Assembly (NCBI RefSeq): GCF_001571005.1
Contig: NZ_BCST01000001.1
Location: forward strand, 496,001 to 560,000
Direction: 5' to 3'
From: Herbiconiux solani NBRC 106740
GTDB taxonomy: Bacteria; Actinomycetota; Actinomycetes; Actinomycetales; Microbacteriaceae
Length of the DNA: 64,000 nt
Both the position numbers and the translations under genes were made by a program. Under the pieces are notes generated by a model. The model ran no database searches. It was not told the origin of the DNA and was given only the letters and a program-made list of their open reading frames with translations. Position 1 is the first letter of the stretch. Every line of letters starts with the position of its first letter. This document shows positions 49,791-57,585 of this stretch, piece by piece.

Positions 49791-51809
49791 GTGACCAGTG
49801 CCCCGCCCGACCCCATGCTCGGACGTCTCATCGACGGCCGGTATCAGGTCCGGTCGCGGATCGCGCGCGGCGGCATGGCCACGGTCTACCTCGCCACCGA
49901 TCTGCGCCTCGAGCGCCAGGTGGCCATCAAGATCATGCACGGCCACCTGGCCGACGACGCCGTCTTCAAGGAGCGTTTCGTGCAGGAGGCCCGATCGGCG
50001 GCCCGGCTCGCACATCCGAACGTCGTGAACGTCTTCGACCAGGGCCAGGACAGCGACATGGCCTACCTGGTGATGGAGTACCTCCCCGGGATGACGCTCC
50101 GCGACCTTCTGAAGGATTACGGAAAGCTCACCACCGAGCAGACGGTCGACGTGATGGATGCGGTGCTCGGCGGTCTCGCGGCCGCGCACAAGGCCGGCAT
50201 CGTTCACCGCGACCTCAAGCCCGAGAACGTGCTGCTGGCCGACGACGGTCGCATCAAGATCAGCGACTTCGGGCTCGCCCGGGCGGTCTCGGCGAACACG
50301 GCGACCGGGCAGGCGCTGCTCGGCACGATCGCGTACCTCTCCCCCGAGCTCCTGACCCGCGGCACCGCCGACGCCCGTAGCGACATCTACGCGGCCGGCA
50401 TCATGATGTACGAGATGCTCGTCGGTGCGCAGCCCTACGTGGGCGAGCAGCCGATGGCGATCGCGTTCCAGCACGCCAACGACCAGATGCCCACGCCCAG
50501 CTCGGCGAACCCGGACGTGCCGGACCAGCTCGACGACCTGGTGCTCTGGGCGACCTCGAAGAGCCCGGACGACCGGCCGACGGATGCGCGCGAGATGCTC
50601 GAGCGGCTCCGCTCGGCTGAGGGCGAGATCGCGGGCTCGCGTCGCTCCCCCAATGCGACCGGCCGCACGGTCGTCATGCCGCCCGACACCTTCGACGCCG
50701 ATCTCGACCAGGCGCAGACCCAGGTGCTCGAGGCGCGTCGGCGCACCGACCCGTTGTCGATCCTGGATCCGGATGCGTCGGCCACGACGGTCTACGGCAG
50801 CTCGGTCGCGTCGCGGCCGGGTGCCGGTGCTTCGGCACCTGCCGGCGGCGGGTCGAAGCCGCCGCGTCCCGGTGCCCAGGAGCGGCTCGACCGCAAGGCC
50901 TCGGGCCGTCGGAAGCGCGGGGCGTGGATCTTCGTGATCGTCGTCGTGCTCGCGGCGGCGCTGGGTGGTGGCGCCTGGTACTTCGGAGCCGGCCCCGGCG
51001 CGAAGACGACGGTGACGGATGTGGCGGGCCAATCCTCCGAGCAGGCGGTCGGCACGCTGACGCAGCTCGGCTTCAAGCCGACCGCGGTCCCCCAGTCGAA
51101 CCCCACGGTCGCCTCCGGCACGGTCATCTCCACAGACCCGACGGCGGGCTCCTCGGTGCAGAGCGGCGCGGAGATCACGGTCTACGTGTCCTCCGGCCCC
51201 GCGATGCTCGACGTGCCGACGCTCGCCGGTCTCAAAGAAGCGGATGCGGTGGCCGCCCTGCAGCAGGCCGGCTTCACCTCGGCCGGGTCGACCCAGCAGT
51301 TCAAGTCCGACGTGCCGGCGGGCATCGTGATCGCCCCGCTCGGCGCCGACGGCAACGTGCTCGGCAAGCAGTACGGCGACCAGCAGCCGGTCACGCTCGT
51401 GGTCTCGCTGGGCCCGGTGCCGGATGTGGTAGGCCAGACCCTCGAGGAGGCGCAGGCAACGCTGTTCGACGTCGGGCTCTCGGGCGTGGAGGGCTCGCAG
51501 GACTTCAGCGACGACATCCCCGAGGGCGAGGTCTACCAGGCGGTCGTGACGACCGACCCGGTTCGCCCCGGCGACCAGGTGACCCTCAACATCTCGCGCG
51601 GCCCCGAGCCGGTCACGGTGCCCTCGGGCCTGAACGGCATGTCGTGGACCGACGCAAAGCCCAAGCTCGTGGCCCTCGGCTTCGACCTGCAGTACAACGC
51701 GGTCGCCGACGCCTTCCCCGACACCTTCAAGGTCTCGGCCACCGACCCGGCTTCCGGCACCTCGGTCCCCCGAGGCACCAAGCTCATAGTCAGCTTCAGC
51801 GTCTTCTAG
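49791..51809 (+). CDS. PASTA-domain Ser/Thr protein kinase
   Basis: 672-residue membrane kinase. The N-terminal kinase domain (about 14-275) has the Gly-rich loop ARGGMATVYLA, Lys47 in AIKIMH, catalytic HRDLKPEN (Asp141), DFG (159-161), and an activation loop with T170 and T172 (NTAT), the TxT phosphosites of PknB-like kinases. A juxtamembrane linker and a transmembrane helix (about 379-398) are followed by four PASTA repeats (about 407-470, 472-545, 546-608, 609-672) that bind muropeptides or lipid II. Such kinases link wall state to growth and division. Position next to the Rv2175c-like gene matches PknL, but PknL lacks PASTA domains. GTG 49791 is preceded by TAGACT and no Shine-Dalgarno, suggesting a leaderless message. 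Confidence 0.95.
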   Translation: MTSAPPDPMLGRLIDGRYQVRSRIARGGMATVYLATDLRLERQVAIKIMHGHLADDAVFKERFVQEARSAARLAHPNVVNVFDQGQDSDMAYLVMEYLPGMTLRDLLKDYGKLTTEQTVDVMDAVLGGLAAAHKAGIVHRDLKPENVLLADDGRIKISDFGLARAVSANTATGQALLGTIAYLSPELLTRGTADARSDIYAAGIMMYEMLVGAQPYVGEQPMAIAFQHANDQMPTPSSANPDVPDQLDDLVLWATSKSPDDRPTDAREMLERLRSAEGEIAGSRRSPNATGRTVVMPPDTFDADLDQAQTQVLEARRRTDPLSILDPDASATTVYGSSVASRPGAGASAPAGGGSKPPRPGAQERLDRKASGRRKRGAWIFVIVVVLAAALGGGAWYFGAGPGAKTTVTDVAGQSSEQAVGTLTQLGFKPTAVPQSNPTVASGTVISTDPTAGSSVQSGAEITVYVSSGPAMLDVPTLAGLKEADAVAALQQAGFTSAGSTQQFKSDVPAGIVIAPLGADGNVLGKQYGDQQPVTLVVSLGPVPDVVGQTLEEAQATLFDVGLSGVEGSQDFSDDIPEGEVYQAVVTTDPVRPGDQVTLNISRGPEPVTVPSGLNGMSWTDAKPKLVALGFDLQYNAVADAFPDTFKVSATDPASGTSVPRGTKLIVSFSVF

Positions 51810-51887
51810 CCCGGGCCGCCCCGCCACCCTCTGGACCCCGATCCTTCCCGGTGCACGCTCTCCCGGGCCCCCACCCCTTCCGCCGAC

Positions 51888-51935
51888 CCGTCAAAAACCG
51901 CCCTACCCGGCGTCCGGAAGGGCGGTTTCTGACGG
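51888..51935. terminator. 17-bp bidirectional terminator (copy 1)
   Basis: Arms 51888-51904 (CCGTCAAAAACCGCCCT) and 51919-51935 pair with a single mismatch around a 14-base loop that itself pairs CCGG with CCGG. A and T runs sit in the stem. It separates the kinase gene from the convergent aroG. Confidence 0.9.
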
Positions 51936-51962
51936 CTCGCGGCCGAGGTGGTGCGTGGAGGG

Positions 51963-53345
51963 TCAGCGACCTCCGGAGGACGCCACGAGCTCCTCAGCCA
52001 CGAGGAACGCCAGCTCGAGCGACTGCATGTGGTTCAGGCGCGGGTCGCAGAGGGACTCGTAGCGGGTCGCCAGGGTGTCCTCGTCGATGTGCTCCGAACC
52101 GCCGAGGCACTCGGTGACGTCGTCGCCGGTGAGCTCGACGTGGATGCCGCCGGGGTGCGTTCCCGCCGCCCGGTGCGCCTCGAAGAAGCCCTTGACCTCA
52201 TCCACCACGTCGTCGAACCGCCGCGTCTTGTAGCCGTTCGGGGTGGTCAGGCCGTTGCCGTGCATCGGGTCGGTGACCCACAGCGGCAGCGCATCCGAAG
52301 CCTTGATCGCCTCCAGCAGGGGCGGCAGGGCGTCGCGGATCTTGCCCGCGCCCATCCGCGTGATGAAGGTCAGGCGCCCGGGCTCCCGGTTGGGGTCGAG
52401 CTTGTCGATCAAGCGCAGCATGTCGTCGGCCGACGTGCTCGGGCCGAGCTTCACACCGATCGGGTTGCGCACCCGGGAGAGGAAGTCGACGTGCCCGCCG
52501 TCGAGGTCGCGCGTGCGCTCCCCGATCCAGACGAAGTGCGACGAGGTGTTGTACGGCGTTCCGGTGCGCGAGTCGATGCGGGTCATCGGCCGCTCGTAGT
52601 CGAACAGCAGCGCCTCGTGGCTGACGTAGAACTCGGTGCGCTTCAGCGCCTCGAAGTCGGCGCCGCAGGCGACCATGAACTTGACCGCACGGTCGATCTC
52701 GCCCGCGAGCTGCTCGTAGCGCACGTTGGCCGGGTTCGAGGTGAAGCCCTTGTTCCAGTGGTGCACCTGACGGAGGTCGGCGAAGCCGCCCTGCGTGAAG
52801 GCCCGGATGAGGTTCAGCGTCGACGCGGCCATGTGGTAGCCGTCGAGCAGTCGCTGCGGGTTCGCGGTGCGCGACTCCGGGGTGAAGTCGTAGCCGTTCA
52901 CGATGTCGCCACGGTACGCCGGCAGGGTGACCCCGCCGCGCGTCTCGGTGTCGCTCGAGCGGGGCTTGGCGAACTGGCCCGCCATCCGCCCCATCTTGAT
53001 CACGGGCATCGAGGCGCCGTAGGTCAGCACGACGGCCATCTGCAGGATGGTCTTCACCCGGTCACGGATCTGGTCGGCCGTGGCTCCCGCGAAGGTCTCG
53101 GCGCAGTCGCCGCCCTGCAGGAGGAAGGCCTCGCCGCGGGCTGCTGCGGCCAGTCGGTCACGCAGGTTGTCGACCTCGCCGGCGAACACCAGCGGGGGAA
53201 GCCCCGCGATCTCGCGGGAGACCGCCTCGACGGCCGTCTGGTCGGGCCATGCCGGCTGCTGCTTGACCGGGAGAGTGCGCCAATAGTCCAGACCCGCGAT
53301 CACCGATTCATCCGCTTCGACGACGAGTTCTGTTGGATCTACCAC
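51963..53345 (-). CDS. aroG: Class II 3-deoxy-7-phosphoheptulonate (DAHP) synthase
   Basis: 460-residue cytosolic enzyme joining PEP and erythrose 4-phosphate, the first step to aromatic amino acids. Class II features: QGGDCAETF, KMGRMAGQFAKPRS (PEP/metal binding), and WVTDPMHGNG (metal ligand His). The GTG at 53345 was chosen because VVDPTELVVE continues into the conserved DYWRTLPVKQQPAWPD start of the family (Trp and Pro residues). It is the last gene of the glk-plsC-aroG unit, and 31 bases after plsC. In mycobacteria it also lies near the pknL gene. Confidence 0.95.
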   Translation of the reverse strand: MVDPTELVVEADESVIAGLDYWRTLPVKQQPAWPDQTAVEAVSREIAGLPPLVFAGEVDNLRDRLAAAARGEAFLLQGGDCAETFAGATADQIRDRVKTILQMAVVLTYGASMPVIKMGRMAGQFAKPRSSDTETRGGVTLPAYRGDIVNGYDFTPESRTANPQRLLDGYHMAASTLNLIRAFTQGGFADLRQVHHWNKGFTSNPANVRYEQLAGEIDRAVKFMVACGADFEALKRTEFYVSHEALLFDYERPMTRIDSRTGTPYNTSSHFVWIGERTRDLDGGHVDFLSRVRNPIGVKLGPSTSADDMLRLIDKLDPNREPGRLTFITRMGAGKIRDALPPLLEAIKASDALPLWVTDPMHGNGLTTPNGYKTRRFDDVVDEVKGFFEAHRAAGTHPGGIHVELTGDDVTECLGGSEHIDEDTLATRYESLCDPRLNHMQSLELAFLVAEELVASSGGR

Positions 53346-53376
53346 TGGACTTGTTTCCCGTATCTATTTGAAGTCT

Positions 53377-54081
53377 CTACGAGGCAGAGACAGGTCGCAC
53401 GACTTTCGCGCGTTTCTCCTTGACCGAAGTCGCGTACACGTCGGAGTATTCCTGGCCGCCCAGGCGGTGGAGCTCGTACATGATCTCGTCGGTCACCGAG
53501 CGAAGGATGAACCGGTCGGATTCCAGCCCTTCGAACCTAGAGAAATCTAACGGCTCGCCGATGACGATGCCAACCCGCATGATCTTGGGCACCTTCGTGC
53601 CGATCGGCATGACCTTTTCGGTGTCGATCATCGCGACCGGGATGATCGGCACGTGCGCCTCGAGCACCATCCGGGCCACACCCGTGCGGCCCCGGTAGAG
53701 CTTGCCGTCGGGGCTGCGGGTGCCCTCGGGGTAGATGCCGAGCAGCTCGCCGCGCGAGAGCACGGCGAGGCCGGTGTTGAGCGAGGCCTCGGAGGCCTTG
53801 CCGCCCGAGCGGTCGATCGGGATCTGGCCGGAGGCGTTGAAGAACAGCCGACTCAGGAAGCCCTTGATGCCCTTGCCGGTGAAGTAGTCGCTCTTCGCCA
53901 GGAACGACACGTGCCGGTCGACGACGACGGGCAGGAACACCGAGTCGCTGAAGGAGAGGTGGTTCGAGGCGAGGATCGCCGCCCCGTTCGCCGGGATGTT
54001 CTCGAGCCCGATCACCCAGGGCCGGAAGAAGGTCTTGAGGAAGGGAGCGACCACCAGGTACTTCGCGAGGAAATAGAACAC
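53377..54081 (-). CDS. 1-acyl-sn-glycerol-3-phosphate acyltransferase (PlsC-like)
   Basis: 234-residue membrane-associated acyltransferase. Block I is ILASNHLSFSDSVFLP (His-x4-Asp), block III is GIYPEGTRSPDGKLYRG, and IPIDRS is also seen. A hydrophobic start (MFYFLAKYLVVAPFLKTFF) anchors it to the membrane. It acylates lysophosphatidate in phospholipid synthesis. Start GTG 54081, only 3 bases downstream of the glucokinase stop. Homologues lie in the same order in mycobacteria (Rv2182c). Confidence 0.92.
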   Translation of the reverse strand: MFYFLAKYLVVAPFLKTFFRPWVIGLENIPANGAAILASNHLSFSDSVFLPVVVDRHVSFLAKSDYFTGKGIKGFLSRLFFNASGQIPIDRSGGKASEASLNTGLAVLSRGELLGIYPEGTRSPDGKLYRGRTGVARMVLEAHVPIIPVAMIDTEKVMPIGTKVPKIMRVGIVIGEPLDFSRFEGLESDRFILRSVTDEIMYELHRLGGQEYSDVYATSVKEKRAKVVRPVSAS

Positions 54082-54084
54082 GGC

Positions 54085-55032
54085 TCAGATCGTCTCGGCG
54101 TAGTGACGGGCGAGGTCGGCGGCGCCGACGACCCCGGCGTCGTTGACCAGCTCGGCGATCGCGAACTCGGGCTCCGGGTGGTATCCCCGGGCCGGCAGCG
54201 TCTCGAGGAAGGCGGCACGGATGGGATCCAGCAGCAGGTCGCCGGCCTGGGCGACTCCCCCACCGATCACGAACAGCTGCGGGTCGAGCACGGCGGCGAG
54301 GCTCGAGCAGGCCTGCCCGATCCAGCTGCCGAGGGTGCGGAGGGCGGAGAGGGCCCCGGGGTCGCCGACCCCGATCAGCTCGCTCACGTCGAGACCGGTG
54401 AGCACGCCGTTTCGGGTGCGCACCGAGGCGAGCGCCTGGCCGATGCCGCCCGCGTCGGCGAGCTCGTTGGCCATCCGGAGCAGGGCGCGGCCCGAGCCGT
54501 ACTGCTCGATGCAGCCGTGCGCGCCGCAGCCGCAGGGCAGACCGCCCGGCACGACACGGAGATGACCGAGCTCGGCACCGGCGCCGAAGCCGCCGCGGAA
54601 CAGCCGGTCGCCGGAGACGATCGCGCCGCCCACGCCCGTGCCGATCGTGAGGGTGACCATGTCGCTGACCAGCCGGCCCGCGCCGAACCGGAACTCGGCC
54701 CAGCCCGCCGCATTGGCGTCGTTCTCGACCACGATCGGGATACCGAGCCGCTTCTCGAGCTTCTCGCGGAAGGGCTCGTTGCGCCAGTTGATGTTCGGCG
54801 CGTAATAGACGGTCGACTGCGAGGCGTCTATGAAGCCGGCGGCGGCGACGCCGACCGCGGAGATCTCCTGACCCTCCGAGAGGTGCTGGACCATCTCGAC
54901 CACCGTGTCCTCGATGACCTGGGGCTCTGCGGCGAAGGTGGGACGGCGGTTGTGGGAGACGATCGTGCCGAGCTCGTCGACCACCGCGCCGGCGATCTTC
55001 GTGCCACCGATGTCGATTCCGATGGCCCGCAT
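54085..55032 (-). CDS. ROK-family glucokinase
   Basis: 315-residue cytosolic sugar kinase phosphorylating glucose. Motifs: GIDIGGTKIAGAVVDE (phosphate loop), ENDANAAGWAEFRFGAG (catalytic Asp), and the zinc motif GHLRVVPGGLPCGCGAHGCIE, split over 20 residues (His plus CxCGxxGC). No DNA-binding domain, so it is an enzyme, not a repressor. The ATG at 55032 was chosen because MRAIGIDIGGTKIAG is canonical. It begins the unit glk-plsC-aroG and diverges from the FadD gene by 103 bases. Confidence 0.93.
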   Translation of the reverse strand: MRAIGIDIGGTKIAGAVVDELGTIVSHNRRPTFAAEPQVIEDTVVEMVQHLSEGQEISAVGVAAAGFIDASQSTVYYAPNINWRNEPFREKLEKRLGIPIVVENDANAAGWAEFRFGAGRLVSDMVTLTIGTGVGGAIVSGDRLFRGGFGAGAELGHLRVVPGGLPCGCGAHGCIEQYGSGRALLRMANELADAGGIGQALASVRTRNGVLTGLDVSELIGVGDPGALSALRTLGSWIGQACSSLAAVLDPQLFVIGGGVAQAGDLLLDPIRAAFLETLPARGYHPEPEFAIAELVNDAGVVGAADLARHYAETI

Positions 55033-55135
55033 GGCTGTGTTCCTCTCGACGACGTGCGACGGTGCCCAGGGAAGCCCCGGACGCACCAAGTAGAGTGTAG
55101 ATGAGTTGCACTCGACCGGTACCGAAGGAGCTGCC

Positions 55136-56959
55136 GTGGACCAGTATTTCGTTCCCCCCGTCGTCACAGCCGACCCGGAGGCCAACACCACCGATCTCCT
55201 GATCGAGCGTGTCCGGCTCACCCCCGACGAGCCGCTGTTCTCGGTTCCCGAGGGCGCGGGCTGGCGTGACATCACCGCCGCGGAGTTCCTCACCCAGGTG
55301 CGCGCGGTCGCCAAGGGCCTGATCGCGGCGGGCATCGAGCCCGGCGACAAGATCGGCCTGATGTGCAAGACCCGCTACGAGTGGACGTTGATCGACTTCG
55401 CGACCTGGTTCGCCGGTGCCGTGCTCGTGCCGATCTACGAGACCTCCTCCCCCGCCCAGGTGCAGTGGAACATGAGCGACTCGGGCGCGACCGCTGTCAT
55501 CCTCGAGACTGCCGACCACTTCGCCCGTTTCGACGAGGTGCACGCCGACCTGCCGCTGGTCACCCGCGTCTGGCAGGTCGACCTCGGCGACCTCGACAAG
55601 CTCGCCTCCTCGGGAGGCGCCGTCTCCGACGAGGAGCTCGAGCGCCGCCGCACGCTCGCGAAGGGTTCCGACCTCGCCACCCTGATCTACACCTCGGGCA
55701 CGATGGGGCGCCCGAAGGGCTGTATCCTGACGCACTCGAACTTCGTCGAACTCAGCCGCAACGCCGCGGTCGTGATGAAGGACATCGTGAAGCCCGGCGC
55801 ATCCACTCTGCTGTTCATCACGACGGCGCACGTGTTCGCACGGTTCATCTCGATCCTCTCGGTGCACGGCGGCGTGAAGGTGGGCCATCAGGCCGACACG
55901 AAGCAGCTGCTGCCCGCGCTCGGGTCGTTCAAGCCCACCTTCCTGCTGGCCGTGCCGCGCGTGTTCGAGAAGGTCTACAACTCCTCCGAGCAGAAGGCCG
56001 AGACCGGTGGGCGGGGCAAGATTTTCCGCAGCGCCGCCGCTGTGGCCGTCGAACACTCCGAGGCTCTGGATGCCGGGCACGTGCCGCTCGGGCTGCGCCT
56101 CAAGTTCGCGCTCTTCGACCGGCTGGTCTACTCCAAGCTGCGGGCGGCCCTCGGCGGCCGGGTGCAGTACGCCGTCTCCGGCTCTGCACCCCTCGGCCAC
56201 CGTCTCGGCCACTTCTACCGCAGCCTCGGCATCACGATCCTCGAGGGCTACGGCCTCACCGAGACCACGGCGCCCGCCACGGTGAACCTCACCGACAAGT
56301 TCAAGATCGGCTCGGTCGGCCCGGCGCTGCCCGGCGTCGGCATCAAGATCGCCGACGACGGCGAGATCCTCGTCGCCGGCGTCAACGTGTTCGCCGGCTA
56401 CTGGCAGAACGAGGCGGCGACCGCTGACGTGATGGATGGCGAGTGGTTCAAGACCGGCGACATCGGTGCGCTCGACGACGACGGCTTCCTCACCATCACC
56501 GGCCGAAAGAAGGAGATCATCGTGACGGCGGGCGGCAAGAACGTCGCCCCGGCCGCGCTCGAGGACCCCATCCGCTCGAACCCGCTGGTCGGTCAGGTCG
56601 TCGTTGTCGGCGACCAGAAGCCGTTCATCTCGGCCCTGATCACCCTCGACGCGGAGATGCTGCCGGTCTGGCTCGGCAACAACGGTCAGAGCGCGACGCT
56701 GACCCTCGCCGAAGCCGCCGTCAACCCGGCGGTGCTCGCCGAGGTGCAGCGCGCGGTCGACGCGGCCAACACGCTGGTGTCGCGGGCGGAGTCGATCCGC
56801 AAGTTCGTCGTGCTGAGCGACGACTTCACCGAGGCGAGCGGCCACCTGACGCCGAAGCTTTCGATCAAGCGCGCCGTGATCCTCAAGGACTACGCCCCCG
56901 TCATCGAGGGCATCTACAACGCGGCCCCCGCCACCGAGGGGCAGTCGCTCGTGCACTAG
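55136..56959 (+). CDS. Long-chain acyl-CoA synthetase (AMP-forming, FadD15-like)
   Basis: 607-residue adenylate-forming enzyme that activates fatty acids. The P-loop-like TLIYTSGTMGRPKGCILTH (about 180-198) and EGYGLTETTAP motif with DGEWFKTGDIG are clear, and the C-terminal lysine region KPFISALITLD follows. Start GTG 55136 was chosen because AAGGAG lies 6-7 bases upstream and VDQYFVPPVV fits; 10 extra residues would come with an upstream ATG. Divergent from the glucokinase gene. In mycobacteria, fadD15 is in the same neighbourhood. Confidence 0.94.
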   Translation: MDQYFVPPVVTADPEANTTDLLIERVRLTPDEPLFSVPEGAGWRDITAAEFLTQVRAVAKGLIAAGIEPGDKIGLMCKTRYEWTLIDFATWFAGAVLVPIYETSSPAQVQWNMSDSGATAVILETADHFARFDEVHADLPLVTRVWQVDLGDLDKLASSGGAVSDEELERRRTLAKGSDLATLIYTSGTMGRPKGCILTHSNFVELSRNAAVVMKDIVKPGASTLLFITTAHVFARFISILSVHGGVKVGHQADTKQLLPALGSFKPTFLLAVPRVFEKVYNSSEQKAETGGRGKIFRSAAAVAVEHSEALDAGHVPLGLRLKFALFDRLVYSKLRAALGGRVQYAVSGSAPLGHRLGHFYRSLGITILEGYGLTETTAPATVNLTDKFKIGSVGPALPGVGIKIADDGEILVAGVNVFAGYWQNEAATADVMDGEWFKTGDIGALDDDGFLTITGRKKEIIVTAGGKNVAPAALEDPIRSNPLVGQVVVVGDQKPFISALITLDAEMLPVWLGNNGQSATLTLAEAAVNPAVLAEVQRAVDAANTLVSRAESIRKFVVLSDDFTEASGHLTPKLSIKRAVILKDYAPVIEGIYNAAPATEGQSLVH

Positions 56960-56978
56960 CGCACGGCCATGTCCGAAC

Positions 56979-57024
56979 CGTCAAAAACCGCCCTTCCGGT
57001 CGCCGGATAGGGCGGTTTTTGACG
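56979..57024. terminator. 16-bp bidirectional terminator (copy 2)
   Basis: Perfect 16-bp stem (56979-56994 with 57009-57024), beginning CGTCAAAAACCGCCCT, loop of 14 bases with CCGG-CCGG inside. Almost the same sequence as the terminator at 51888-51935. It separates the convergent FadD and def genes. Confidence 0.92.
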
Positions 57025-57049
57025 TTTCGCCCTCGGGCGGGGTGGGGGG

Positions 57050-57541
57050 TCAGAACCAGGCGGACTCACGGACTTGGCGCATGGCCTCGCGACGGGAGGG
57101 CTTGTCGAGGCGGTCGAGGTAGAGCAGGCCGTCGAGGTGATCGGTCTCGTGCTGCAGCGCCTGCGCGAGCACCCCGGTGCCGCTGACCTCGATCTCGTTG
57201 CCATCGAGGTCGATGCCCCGGGCCCGCGCGAACGGGTACCGGCTGGTCTTGAACCAGAGGTTCGGCACCGAGAGGCAGCCCTCGTCGACCAGCTCAGGCT
57301 CTCCCGAGACCTCGACGACGACGGGGTTCAGGATGTAGCCGATCTCGCCGTCGACGTTGTAGCTGAAGGCGCGCAGGTTGACCCCGATCTGCGACGCGGC
57401 GACGCCGGCACGGCCGGGCACCTTGACGCTGTCGATCAGGTCGTCGACGAGCGACCTGACCCTGTCGTCGATCTCGACGATGGGGTCGGACACGGTCTTC
57501 AGCACGGGGTCGCCGAACAGGCGGATCTCACGGACGGTCAC
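57050..57541 (-). CDS. def: Peptide deformylase
   Basis: 163-residue metalloenzyme removing the formyl group from initiator methionine. Metal ligands: C89 in EGCLSVP, H131 and H135 in QHETDHLDG, with catalytic E132. Motif 1, usually GVGLAAPQ, reads [10 protein letters not shown] here (44-53), with Gly-to-Ala and Pro-to-Ser changes, so it may be a divergent paralogue, but Gln51 that stabilises the intermediate is kept. GTG 57541 starts [15 protein letters not shown]. It is downstream of pyc by 44 bases. Complete and plausible as active. Confidence 0.93.
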   Translation of the reverse strand: MTVREIRLFGDPVLKTVSDPIVEIDDRVRSLVDDLIDSVKVPGRAGVAASQIGVNLRAFSYNVDGEIGYILNPVVVEVSGEPELVDEGCLSVPNLWFKTSRYPFARARGIDLDGNEIEVSGTGVLAQALQHETDHLDGLLYLDRLDKPSRREAMRQVRESAWF

Positions 57542-57585
57542 TCTGGGGAACTCTCTCTCGGGCTGCGCTTCTCGGGCAGCTTGTC

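Noticed and set aside
53346-53376. Hairpin GTCTCT/AGAGAC near the plsC-aroG junction as a riboswitch or attenuator
   Set aside because: Only a 6-bp stem that overlaps the plsC stop, with no leader peptide rich in aromatic residues; too weak.
53537-56956. 1139-codon minus-strand open frame
   Set aside because: Covers the FadD gene antisense and then parts of glk and plsC in another frame; the known gene products explain the region.
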